Assembly: GCA_001414345.1 (NCBI GenBank)
Contig: LLCB01000010.1
Location: 248,001-312,000 of the forward strand
Reading direction: 5' to 3'
Source: Hymenoscyphus infarciens
Taxonomy: Eukaryota > Ascomycota > Leotiomycetes > Helotiales > Helotiaceae
DNA: 64,000 bases
Numbering within the stretch: the stretch's first letter is position 1; each line of letters begins with the position of its first letter. The notes below the pieces were generated by a model. That model worked only from the letters and a program-made list of their open reading frames with translations. It was not told where the DNA came from and made no database searches. The position numbers and the translations under genes were made by a program. Of the stretch, positions 10,463 through 22,700 are shown in pieces.

Positions 10463-13400
10463 TTTATGAAGGGTCTGACTCTGACATGGAGTTGAGAAGT
10501 GGGAAGAGAGTAGAAATGGGTATACTGATATAGTAGATAAGTGATGTTTTGATTGATGCTCCCTAAAATGCGTCGGAAAATGACCGTTTATATATTGTGA
10601 GAGATCCCCCATTCCACCTCAACACGTGACATCATTAAATATCACTTCCCAAAATCTCCGCGTTGACTGACTTTAGGAAAGAATCAAACTTGAACAAGCT
10701 CCATATAATACTTATTCTAACCAAACGGAATTCGCCTGCTCAGGTAGGTCGATCACCCATACACAACACTTGGCAGCCTCAGGGTAGATTTTTGATGAGA
10801 GTCCATGATATTCAAATACATAAAGTCTTTGGATAGTCAACTCTAACTAATAAGCCAGACTGAGGATAAAAATTTCTCATGTCTTCTCAGATGAGACCGT
10901 TTTCTCTATCTGAAGTCCCATCTTCCTTTTAACAAATATCGTCTTCCACCCCCTTCTTTTCAAGACGATGTTTACTTTTTTAACCACCAGTTTTATTGCT
11001 AGTCATCTTAAGTGACCTTTGTACACCAAAATATATGAGGTACACGTCCAAGAAAAGTAACGTTGAGGCCCATGCCCTAACTCGTCTGGGATGTGACCAC
11101 TTGTTTTCGTGTATAGCTATATAGGCGCCTGGGCACAACTATAAGACTTCTCTATAAACTTTTGCTAATTAGATATGATCACCCCAGAGAGAAGGAAGTT
11201 ATCTGTTAGATCAAGACTTTTGAAAGTGTTAGAAACATGCTTAAATCGCGCCGTGGTAATTACAAATTTTAGATAAATCACCGGTAAGTTAATGCATTCA
11301 GCCTCAACATTTCGAAGCATTTTTACACGAGTCGAGCCAAAGCACGGGCTCGAGCACCAACCACGTTCATGATTCGCTACTCGGGTACAGGCACCTTTTA
11401 AGTTTTACTTACAACAGTGTCACTCCACTTCAATTATGCTTAAGCCGTCAGGTTAAGGTTTTAAGCTCGTGTGGATTCTCCCCCAGGGAGGATTACTCAG
11501 TAAGCTTGTGAATGGAGGAAAGTATTCTAATAGCACTAATACCGTGTCAATACTCTAGTGTGGTTCTTTCACCCTGCAAAGCTCCTCAACAACATCATTT
11601 TTATCGTAGCCATTGGCATCATCGTGCCCGGCATCCTCACTCTGATTAATGTTTAACTTATCCATGCCGAATTGACACCCCACGTCTACTTGAAAGCTGT
11701 TGTGAAAAGTGACTACTTTATTCGCGGCGGCAATTTCACCTTCCTCTTTCTATGAGAGCAAAGTTGCTCAAAGAGATGATATCAAATTTCCTCTTCGCCT
11801 AGCCTTCGACCTCTTTTCTAATCCCACGACTTTAGAGAAATGGATATGAGGATACAGAATGCTGGATCTACGACAAAACGGGCCAGCTTGACATTCCAAC
11901 CCGTTGGCCAGAAGAGATCTCGGACGCGACCTCAACCTTCACAACTGATGTAGCTTAATACAATGCTATCAGAAAATTAAAAAATTACGAAGAAAGTTGA
12001 GATAGTCAAATAGTTATGCTTCCATGTCGCAGTCTTCTCAAATGCGCTTTGGTTGTGTTATCCAGTATGGAAGCAGTAATTCTCGCTACTTGTTTTGTCC
12101 ACCAGCCGACGCTCCCGCGAAACTCGACGATTCGACAACGACGGCGTAGCTAAAACTTACGAAACTCGGATGAAATTTTAATTAGCTTCTTAGGAACCGT
12201 TGAAAAATTCTTTTACATTTTTAAGAGTTTTATTGAATGTGTCGTGAGGTACCTAGTCCACCGCTCTCTTTTTCGCGCGGCTGGGGGAAGTGGGGCGCCG
12301 CGCTAAATAAGCGAATATCAAAATAACAACAAAAAAAAAGAAACGAGCACTCAAACCGGCAAAGAGTTAGCGGCCGTTCAAGCATTGTCAAGTCTTTAAG
12401 ACATCACTCCGCTATCACCGGTGGTTCCGTAGTCTCTTCTCTGGGTAACCTTAGTCAACTAAGGGCACCAGAGCTTCGCATCCCTAAGCACTCAACTCCC
12501 GGTGGATCCCGTTGAGAAGGGAAGCTCGCGCTGGACGAGTCCCAATGCCATAGTAGAGAAATCGAGCGACGCTGATCGAGCCAGCTATGCCGCACCACCA
12601 TGGGCGTTCGGTTGTTGTCGTTGATTGGTGGATTTGTTGACGGGAAGTGTTCTATTCGTTATTATCAAGAATTGGAAGTTTGTGGGATACTGGTGGGGGT
12701 AGACCCACATGGAGCGATGATATTACCGGTACTGCCGCAGTAATAGCGAGTTCACCAGTTGCGTTCGTTCTCTTTCAATGCCTCGGCTTTTTATTGGGAG
12801 GAATCCGTGATTTGGAATTCAACTCGCATTTTCAGAGACCTTATCCTCAGAAATCTGAAGCATCTTCCGAGCAGACTCCCCCATTTTTTGCATTGCCTGA
12901 CGCGATGTAGCACTACGAGGGCCGTTCGAGAGCACTGTGTATTCTCTGTGTATTCTGAGAGTACTTGTTGATGTTTCCACCACTGGTGAATGTCTTCATT
13001 CCAGAGTTTGTCCCCTAAGGGGCAGATTGTGTCCAAGCCTACAGAGGAAGACCTTTCAACATCATCGTCCTTCCTAGAATCCAATGTTAGTTTTTGCCAA
13101 GAGACTGAAGTGGCCGTCAAGGGACATAACCATGCAGTTGTTTTTGGAAGAGGACGCTCTGCTGTCAATAGCACCTCCCCTATTAAAACCATGAGTTGAC
13201 TAAACGATTCCTTTTCTGTTTCCATTACTGGTGGTATCATACAACCAATGCAGCAGGTTTTTGGCAACCAAGGGGGTTAATTCGGATTTCGTGGTAGTCC
13301 GTTATCCATACTTCGTGAAATGAGAACGCTTGCGGTATCGGATCCAGTCAACGTTTGGAGCACCCAACAGTTTAATTTGGAATCTCTCACTGGCAAAGAA

Positions 13401-13520
13401 AGCACGCCACGCATTCTGTCTCTATTGCTAATGCGAAGCAGTGGTGTTCTAGTCTCATATTGCTAGGCCTGTGGTCATCGAGATAAGACTTCCTAGACAT
13501 ATTCACAGACTATCATAGGA
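10463..13520. other. Gene-poor flank left of the LTR element
   Basis: No supportable gene. It has frequent stops, moderate AT content and fragments that look like eroded coding sequence. One example is a hydrophobic stretch near 11,560-11,655 reading WFFHPAKLLNNIIF onwards to a stop; another is the 12,350-13,260 region, where both strands have short open frames that conflict. A GC-rich patch with GGGGCGCCGCGC lies near 12,292-12,303. It is probably decayed genes or old transposon debris; I cannot name any. Confidence 0.35.
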
Positions 13521-13700
13521 TGGTTGTATCAAACGTAGTTTCGTTATCTTACCCTAGTCGAGGCTTAAAAGAAAGGTAGATTTAATATAATCAATTATAT
13601 AGTATATAAAACGTCTAAAAAGAGAAAAGAGTATAAGGCACTCGAAGCTATCTATAGGTTCCTCCGTTATACTAAGAGTCACGTAGTACACCTTATAACA
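13521..13700 (-). repeat. 3' LTR of the Gypsy element (left copy)
   Basis: 180 bp, aligned without gaps to 27113-27292. I count 21 differences, all transitions. The outer (left) 75 bases keep C/G where the other copy has T/A; the inner part is mutated. Confidence 0.88.
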
Positions 13701-13715
13701 TACCCCCCCTTAAAA
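13701..13715 (-). other. Polypurine tract
   Basis: On the minus strand this reads TAAGGGGGGGTA immediately before the TG of the 3' LTR. A purine run in this position primes plus-strand DNA synthesis in LTR elements. It sets the element's orientation. Confidence 0.7.
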
Positions 13716-14760
13716 AACGTTCCCTCCTAAGAGCAAGATAATTAACTATTAATCCCTTACCTTTAATCTATTATTACTAGAAAGAGGGTTTAAACACACT
13801 CTTCTTTAATTCTTCTATCTTTCTTATTATAGTACTCTCTAAAGCTTCCTCTTCCTCTTTCTTAAATATAAAGCTTCCTAGTATACTAAGAACAGGTTTA
13901 ATATAAATAGTATTATTATTTTAAGAGGATTAATTATCTTAAGACTAATGTTTAGATTATTAATTATCTTAGAATTTAACATTATTACTAATAATATCTT
14001 AAATCTTAATTATATAATCATCTTCTAAATTATTATTAAGCTTAGATACCTAATTATTACTAGTATTTTCCTAATACTTATATTCTTACTTAATCTCATA
14101 AATCTCTATAATTATTAGGTATTTCTACTTAGTAAAGTTAATAACTAAAAAGTAAGGAATCTTATAATTATTTAAAGGGTTTATAATAACAAAGGACTTA
14201 AATTTTTAACTATTTACCTTCTATTACTATTCTATTATATATTAGTTTTAAAGAAGCTTAATCACATATTCTATCTCATTAGTTATAAGAGGAGGATAAA
14301 CGTTTTCTAAGACCTTTAAAGAAGTATATACTATAAAGATATTATTCTTAATTATAAGTATTATATATAAACTTAATACTAAGTAATTTAATACTACTAA
14401 AGTAATGTTTATATACTTTATAAGATATTTAATTACTTATTATAGAGGTAACTAAATTATATCTTATTATAGCTTATATATTACTACCTTTATAGCTACT
14501 TTATTAGTTAGTAATTATAACGACTCTTTAACTTCTCTTATCTATAAGACTTATTATATAGATTTTCTAATAAGTCTTTTAAGTATTATATAATCCTATA
14601 CTTAATATAAACTACTATAAGTCTTATAAATAATATTAGCTATATATACTAAGAAGTTATATTCTATTTAGGTATATTTATTATAATAATAGTAGTTATA
14701 ATATTACTAATTATATACCTTATATCTATATTATAAGTAGCTATTTAGGAATTTCTTATA

Positions 14761-17700
14761 AAAGTAAAAGTAAGATTAGTATTTATAACATTACTAGCTA
14801 AAAAGGTTATAGCTCTTAGAATCCTTTAAGAGTTTATTTAGATAGTTACGTTCCTTATATTCTAACTCTAAGTATAATTTATATTCGAAGACTAGATCGT
14901 TTAGATATTCTAATTTCTTATAACCGTACTCTCTATAATTTAGGTATACCTTTACTATAGAAGCCTATCGTTCTACTATATAACCTTAGTCTTAAATATA
15001 GTAGTATAGGCTATAAAGTTCTCTAACTACCTTATAGTCTATTAATAATCTAGTATCCTTTTCACTATAGCTATACCTAGTAGAGTTAAAAACACAGTCG
15101 TCGACAAGGATTACTAAGCTATATATATAGCGTATAAGAGTAACTAATAAACGTTTTAGGCTATCTACTTATAAAGAAAGAGACATAGTATCTAAGAAGT
15201 CTAAAATAATAAAAGAGTAAGTATTATCTTATATAGTCTTAATTATATATAAGGTATAATTTAGATCCTTTAATTAGTTAGTTTTAATTATAAAAGCGTT
15301 TACCTTAGCCTTATATTTACTAAGAGCTATAAATCTATATCGATTTTCTAGCTTTATAAAACGTTATAGGCTAGCTATAGCCTTTATATAATAGTATACC
15401 TTATCTATATATACTTTGTTATAGATACTATAGCTATACTCTTTAATATTAGACTATACTTCTTAAATAATAACTATAAGAAATTAGCTACTATTCTTAA
15501 AGACTTTCTAATTTAGCTTCTAAGTAAATAAGTTACTAAGTAATTTTCTATAGTCCTTTATAGCGTTGATAAGTATACTATTATAGTATTACTAACTTAA
15601 AAACCAGATAATAAGAGAGGTTTAGTAGTAATAAGAATATATTAAGTATATAGTTAGAATTTTACTATAAATAGCTTAACTTAATATAGTTAAACTAAGA
15701 AGTAAAGAGAGAGGATTCTATATAACCTTATTATCTTTTAACTAAATAAAAGGCTTATCTTACTTTTTATTACTATTATTAATAAAGATCTTATATTTAT
15801 AAATTAATATAAGAGCTAATATAATAGCTAGGTCTCTTAAACTACCTTTATTATTTCTAAAAACGTAAATTAGACTAATAGCTTTAACTATCTAAGTCTA
15901 TAAAGCTAAGGCTAGAGTAGTAATAAGGATATTAGCCTTATAGTACACCTTATAAGCGATTCTCTTAATTACTAGCTTTATAATAGCTAGGTTAAGCTCT
16001 AGGTTATTTAGATTTAATTTAAGCTCTATTATAAAGTAGTCTAGCTAGTAATATTTAAGGTTGTTAGAGTAATTATAGATCTTCTTAATTATATAAAAAG
16101 CTAAAGTATAAATATATATATATATCTTAAATCTCTTATCACCTTATTACTTATTATTATTTATATTTATAGTTATATTATAAAGTAGCTTCTAGAATAC
16201 GTATCTAATAATTATAGTTATATTTCTACTCTTATTATCTTTATCTCTATTTCTAGAATCGTTATTATAATTATTCTAAGCTATCTTATTTTATAGCTTA
16301 ATAATAAATATAAAATTCTTTAAAACATAGTATATAAGAAATTTTAATTTCTTAATTCTAAGACTACTAATATAAATAACTATCTTTTCTAGTTTAAACT
16401 TCTTAAATAGTATTACTATCTTCTTAGCTAACTTATTAGTTCCTATATTAGTAGAGTAGATAAGAAGAGTATACTTCTTCTTATCTAGATTTATATATAC
16501 TATAACAATTATATAACTTATATAATTAGTCTTATAAGTAGTAACGCTCTCTTAGATTAGAATAAAGAGGATCATGCTTTTATAAGACTTAAAGTTTACT
16601 AAGTAGTTAGATAAGAAGCTATAAATAATATATTAGATAAATAAGTCTATAAAGGAACGTCTATAACAGTTCTTCTAAAAATTTAAAGGCTTAAAGTAAA
16701 GGGAATTATTAAAATTAATAAATAGTATAAGAATAAAGGCTAGTATATACTATAATATAATGTTTTTTAAGTTAACTAAACACTTAATATTAATATAATA
16801 TACTACGTTCTTTAAGAGTTAGTTAGTTATCTTTAGTATTACTATAACTTTATACTTAATCTAGTTTTTATACTCTATAACGTCGAGGGCTTTTAGTTAT
16901 AATTCGTTAGTAGGAATATTAATATTAATAAACACTTTAGTTTTAGATAGTCCTCTCTAACGTCTATTCTTTCTTATAATAAGAAAGAGAGAGAGTATAC
17001 TTAGCAAAGCCTCTAGGAATTTAATAACTATTCTAATAAGAGTATATAGAATGTTTTTAAGCTTATACTAAAGGATAACACATGTCTTTAAAGCCTTAAG
17101 CTTAATAATAGTTTTACTACTTTCTAAGTCTTTATCTCTATTATTAAGTAATTTGTCTTTAATATCTATATCCTCGTCTAATTATTCTTATAGATTATAT
17201 AGCTTCTTCTTATTCAGTCTCTAGTATTTAATATAATTATTTACTTTAAGGTCTAGAAATTATACTATAAAGTATTCACTCTTATTAAGATTATAATAGA
17301 AATGGTTTCTTAGGTCTAAGAAAGTAATAAAAGCCTTAGGCTTAGTATAATCTTAAGTACTAAGCTTTTTATATAATCTCTTAAATTTAAACATAGATAT
17401 ATTAAATTAATCTTATACCTAGTCTTAGAAGTAACTCTTATTTAATTAGAATTCGTTAAAAAAAGTATATATAAGTAGAATATATATATATATCTAGTCT
17501 TAGAATACTCTAATATAGTATAGTAGCTCGTCTTCTACTTAGAGAGTAGGTTATTATATAACTAAGAATAGATTACCTATATTAAGATTATTAGCTTTAA
17601 GTAAGTCTTTAATCTATTTAAGTAGTAGATTTAACTACTTATTATTAGTAATCTTTTATATAATCTCTTATACTTCCTTATATATAGAGAAGATAACCTA

Positions 17701-19080
17701 TATAAAAGTAATACTCTTATTATTAGCCTTTATATAGAATAGGACATTAGCTAATTAAAGTATCTTAGTCTTATAGCTAGCTTAGTATATAATAGGTATT
17801 TCCCTACTACTACTAGTCTTAAGAAGAGAGGCTTTAACTTTTATATATATAACGAGCTTCTTCTCTAAGTTAAAATTCTTTACTCTAAAGGCTTTAATAG
17901 ATAGATTATCTTTAGTAGTATCCTCTACTTAAAGGTTTTTAATAATAGTAGCCTTAATAGTAGTACGAATTATATATTAAGGCTTACTACTAGAGTTAAC
18001 CTTATCTTTATTATCTAGCTTATTAATATATTAGTTATTACTTATCTTAAGATATATAGTAAATTATATATTTTCCTATATATAGTAGATCTTTACCTAA
18101 TAAATAAGAGTATATAGACTATTAATATTAGTAAGGTTATAGTCCTAAGATAAGCTATATAATATACTATTTACTAAGTATACTATAGTTAAGGCTATAT
18201 AATACTCGAGAAGATCTTAGTATTTCCTAGGTTCTTTAAGTAGTATAAAATCTAGGTAACTCTATAGTATCTTAATATACTTTCTATTACTATTAAACTC
18301 TAGTTATTCTTTAGCTTATAGTTAGTATTCCTCGCTCTATATAAAAGTATTACTAAGCTAGGGTTAGGCTTTACCTTATAAGTCTATATAACCTCGAGTA
18401 AAAGGGTTATTAAGCTAAGGCTAGGATTCCTCTAAGTCTATATAACCTTAAGCGAAAGGGTTATTAGGCTAAGGCTATGATTCTTCTAAGTCTATATAAC
18501 CTTAAGTAAAAGAGTTATTAAGCTAAACATTAGGCTAAGATTTAGAGTTAGACTAAGATTTAATATTAGACTAAGGCTCGATATTAGGCTAAGATTTAGC
18601 GTTAAGCTAAGATTTAATATTAGGCTAAGGTTAAGATTTACGAATTAGGTATACTAGCTCTTATATAGGTATAGTAGTAATACTCTAAGCTTCGACCTTA
18701 CTAAAAGCTACTAAGAAGCCTTTATTATTTAAAGTAATAGTAGGTTAATTTTCTTAATTACTTTTAAACTTATTAATAGACTTTTTAATTAGTTTAGTAG
18801 CTAGTATTTTAGAATTTACCTTCTAATTCTTTTAGAGTATAAGTACGATCTCGAGAACTAAGAGACCTAATAAGCCACTAGCGTTTATAGTATAGTCGAG
18901 GGCGTCGTTGCTCTTAATAGGTATTATACTAGCAGCTATATTATAGAAGGTTATAATAGTATTAAAGCTAGTATAGTATCTACTAGCTTTAATTAGACGT
19001 AGTCGTTCTAGGCCGCCGTCGAATATTTCGTTTAGTAATCTATTAACTAGTAAATATATTATAATTAAGGTATTTACTAT
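14761..19080 (-). pseudogene. Unidentified ~1,440-codon reading frame downstream of pol, RIP-decayed
   Basis: I translated the minus strand row by row from 19080 to 14761. One frame runs through all 4.3 kb without a detectable frameshift; every stop I noted is TAA or TAG, consistent with mutated CAA/CAG (Gln) or TGG (Trp) codons. Near the start is a segment with NRLLNEIF and DGGLERLRLIKASRYYTSFN, then a Gln/Pro/Asn/Ser-rich repeat region (18,360-18,660), then a long Lys/Leu/Ile-rich body including LDEDIDIKDKLLNNRDKDLE and STNIGTNKLAKKI. It lies between the pol chromodomain and the 3' LTR, in the same orientation, the place where env-like or captured genes sit in some Gypsy elements. I recognise no domain. 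It may be an element-encoded second ORF, a captured host gene or a nested element. Confidence 0.6.
18361..18660 (-). repeat. Coding tandem repeats inside the extra ORF
   Basis: About three copies of a 60-nt unit translate (stops read as Gln) to a 20-residue repeat containing NN(P/S)F(T/A)QGYIDLEES. They are preceded in the protein by short SQPNI-K/E units of 6-7 residues. Period and frame are conserved although bases differ by transitions. Confidence 0.65.
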
Positions 19081-19800
19081 ATACTATAATAATAGTTTTA
19101 TACTATTTAATAATATAGTTAATAGACAAGATAGTAGAGATTTAGGTTATATTAATAGACGATAGATTAAAGGATAAAAGGTATAGAGTATATAGAAGAT
19201 AAGGTTATAAGGTTTATTCTACAATTGTAATATTAAGGCCTAAAATTTATAAGGTTATATAATTACTATCTTAGGCGTTAGGCCGAAGATGAGGTTTTTA
19301 GTAAGTAACGAGTTAGCTAACTAATAAGAGCTTATAGTCTAATTAGGTTATTATTAAAAGTAAAGATAATAGATAATATCTAAATCTAAGATTAAGTAGA
19401 TAATATCTAATCTAAGATTAAGCGGTTAAACTAAGATATATTAAGATTAAGAAATATATAACGTTATAAAGATTATAATTAAATTACTATAGAAAGATAT
19501 TATATTAATATTCTTAAAAGTATATATATACTATACTCTTTAGAGAGAACCTTATAGGTCCTTTACTAAGAACAGTTAAAGCACTATAAATAAATATAGG
19601 TTAGTTTAACGCTATAGAATTAGTAGATAACTAGTCTTAATTTATATCTTAAATATAGCTTTTAAGATTAGAGAGGATAATTTATAGAAACTGTTATAAG
19701 TATACCTTCTAATAGCTGACGCTAGCACCTAATAAAGGGTGCTATATCTTATAAGATATTATAAAGATAATCTGCTCTATTTCTTAGCCTAGTAGGCCTT

Positions 19801-19960
19801 AAATACTAGAGCGGCTTACTCTTAAATAATAGAAGTAGGTTTCTATGTTATATTCTTATATTCTAACTACTTTACTCTAAAGTATAGCTATATAAGACCT
19901 TTTATTAGCTTTTATATTTCTTTACCTAGGATTTCCTTAATAATATATTACTCTTTACTA
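19801..19960 (-). pseudogene. Chromodomain remnant at the C-terminus of pol
   Basis: The minus strand reads YIIKEILGKEI, about 12 residues, then LYFRVK-stop-LEYKNIT-stop-KP, matching the usual chromodomain layout: a 'y.VekIl..R' strand, a 'Y.VKWkGy' strand, then 'tWEP'. The two stops fall exactly where Trp is expected. A chromodomain C-terminal to integrase defines chromoviruses and directs insertion to modified chromatin. Confidence 0.6.
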
Positions 19961-20509
19961 TTAACTATAATATAGCTAGGTTTAGACTATAAACGATTAA
20001 AAGAGTCGTCCTTTATAGGTTTAAGGTGTTCTATAGAGATGACTAGATAAATAGCTTTTAAGTATAAGAGTAGTTTAAGCTTAAATACTAAGTTATTAAT
20101 AGAGTAAATAATCTTAAATAGTCTTAGTTTTAGAAATAAGAGCTTAGTAAAGTTTTATAAATAGTAGCTCTTCTTATAACTCTTAGCTATATAAAGGAAA
20201 GTATAATTACTAAATTTAGAAGATATATACTTTTTATCGTAGTATATCTTCATATATACTTAAGCTATTTTAACTAAGTCCTCTACTTATTTTTATAATT
20301 AGTCTCTATATATAATAAAGTTAAAGTCTAATCCTACTTTACCTATTCCTAGTTTAGTCTTTACTTTATAGCTATATATTATTATAAATAGTATAACTTC
20401 TATAAATATATTAATAAAGATATTCAAAGATAGTTAGATAAAAGAGATAATGTCTTCCTATTTAGACTAATTATATACTCTGCTAATAACATAGTATAAT
20501 ATATATACT

Positions 20510-21050
20510 ACTATTTAATTACTTCTCTCCGCCTATTTATTTGCTACTAAATAATATACTATAGTAAAGGCTAGTCTAGTCTTTAATAATTTAAAGAGTC
20601 TTTTCCAAAAGGTAGATTAAAACTTTAAGTCTTAATTAGAAATAATATAATATAGTAGGCCTTAATCGCTATATACCTTCTTAAAAAAAAGGTTTACTTA
20701 GTCTTCTATAGCGTATATGTCTTTACTTACTATTAGCTTAATAGCTTTTATATATTTATATATAATTATAAGGATTTTATTATTACTATTATTAGTTATA
20801 AGTAAACTGTCGATAAAGTCTATAGAAAGTACTATAAATAGTATTATTAGATATTTAATTAGCTAAAGACTCCTTTAAAGTAAGATATTCGAAGGCTTAG
20901 CTATTTAGCAGATAGAGTAGGTTATAATATACTCTTTAATCCTTCTATATATCTTAGAGAAAAACACATGTTTCTTAACTTATTTATATATTCTTTCTAT
21001 ACTAAAATAACCTTTATTATCGTAAGTAGTAGCAAGAATATCTTTAATAT
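20510..21050 (-). pseudogene. Integrase remnant
   Basis: The zinc-binding region reads DILATTYDNKGYFSIERIYK, then HVFFSKIYRRIKEYI, then Cys-stop-IAKPSNIL, matching the H-x-G-H ... P-K-I-x-R-x-I-x-x-Y-I-x-x-C-x-x-C pattern with His changed to Tyr. The catalytic core follows: LSIDFID (first Asp, about 20,815), a Ser-Asp-stop-Gly near 20,690, ISN-stop-DLKF near 20,650 and FTIVYYLVAN ... AERSN near 20,530. A one-base frame slip lies around 20,660. Confidence 0.75.
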
Positions 21051-21429
21051 ACTTTTAAGAAATATATAACCTTTTCTTACTCTAATCTTAAAAGAATAGG
21101 AGCTTATTTATAAGGTTAAAATAGAAGCTTTCTAGAGTAGTAATAGAAGCGCTGTTTTTCATATCTGTATACTATCTAGCTAGCTTCTTATATATAAGTC
21201 TAAAAGCACGGTTATAGGGTATCTCTTTAGCTATATCTTCTAGAATGTCTTTACTTATTATAAGAGTAGTTGATCTAATTATTAGATTAAGTAGTATAGG
21301 CTTTATTAAATTCGAAGTAATCCTAGCTAAAGAGGTTAGCGCCTTTAATCTTATAGTCTATCGAGTTCGTATAGGAAAGTAGTATATAAAATAAGATATA
21401 CTATAATTGTAGTACTTCTAAGTACTTAA

Positions 21430-22700
21430 TATTATAGCTTTCCTAGTCTAGATTTCAATAGCTTTTAGTATTAGAGAGTCTCTAGAGAGCCTAGATAGAG
21501 CATTTATATTAATATATAACTTCCTAGCTTAATAAATAATAGTTATGTTTTTTATATATCTAGATAAGAACAATTACTAATTTACTAATCTCGCGAACTA
21601 TTTCCTTTTTATTAAACCTATATCTTTAAAAGCATTCGTTATAGCGCTATAGTCTATAACTACTATAAAATCCGTTTCGTCGAGATAAGCACCTAGATAA
21701 GTATACCGGTCTCGAGCTTTATAAGCTAGTATTAATCTTCTATAAGAGCTAACGATTTAGACAGGAAAAGAATAGAGTACTTAATATCTTCGTTATTTTT
21801 CTAGTATAATATAACGCTAAAACCTATTTTATAGCTACTATCTATATATAAGATAAAGGGTCTTAAAAAGTTAAGAAAGGCTAAGACAGGTATCGAGTAA
21901 AGTTTATCTTTCAGCTTTTCTTATACTTCTTATCCTTCTTTTAAAAGCTTCTAGTATAGCTTAGAATTGTTAAAGAAATTATATAGCTTCCTTTTTATAT
22001 AGGCGTCGCGACCTTTTCTACTAATAAGCGAGCCTTTAAATCTAAGAGTCTTAATCTTATTTAATAAATTAGTAATTACTATATAATATCTAACGAATTT
22101 ATAGTAATATCTAAAAAGACCTAACCCTCTTTTAAAGTCTAAAAGTATATTAGGCTATTTAATAGCTCTAATAGCTTCTACTTTATCTTCTATAATATAT
22201 AGGCTATAGCGAGTAACTTAATATTCTAAGGCCTTTAGTCTAAGCTAAGCGAAATAACACTTTAGTAATAATAAGATAATACTAGATTTATATAGTTATT
22301 TAAGAACTTAAGAAAGGTAGATTAAATAATCCTCTTTTATCTATAAAAAGATAATAGTATCGTCTATAAAAACGTATATAAATTACTATAATAGATTACT
22401 AAAGAGATTTTCTATATAATATTAAAAGAAGAATAAAGAGGTTACTAAACCTATAGTACTAACTATAAGCTACTCTTAGCTATAGTATAGAGTAATAAAG
22501 ATAGTTTTCTACTTATCTTTTAGCTTAATCTTTTATTAGAAGAAGCTTTTAGTTATATCTAGTACTAAGAATATTATAGCCTTATATATTACTTATAAGA
22601 TATTATCTTAGTAAGGTAGAGGCTATATATCTATATAGAGTTTAGTATTAACTCTTTAAAGGTTAACTACTATATAAGGTTTACTATCTTACTATATAAG
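21430..22700 (-). pseudogene. Reverse transcriptase-RNase H remnant
   Basis: Reading from 22,700 downward: KPYIVVNL-stop-RVNTKLY-x-x-x-x-PLP (the fingers motif of Gypsy RT), then the catalytic VFIDDTIIF (Y/F-x-D-D box) at about 22,376-22,345. Then come a 'LLLLKCYFA' helix, a 'GLGLFRYYYKFVR' stretch and the RNase H start FILYIDSSYKIGFSV. RNase H continues with RDRYTYLGAYLDETDFIVVIDYSA, where Tyr replaces the usual Asp-His-Ser His. All are characteristic of Ty3/Gypsy pol. Confidence 0.82.

Noticed and set aside
12791..13267. 158-codon minus-strand open frame
   Set aside because: It starts only at TTG, contains no recognisable domain, and overlapping plus-strand frames look equally plausible. 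Left as unassigned.
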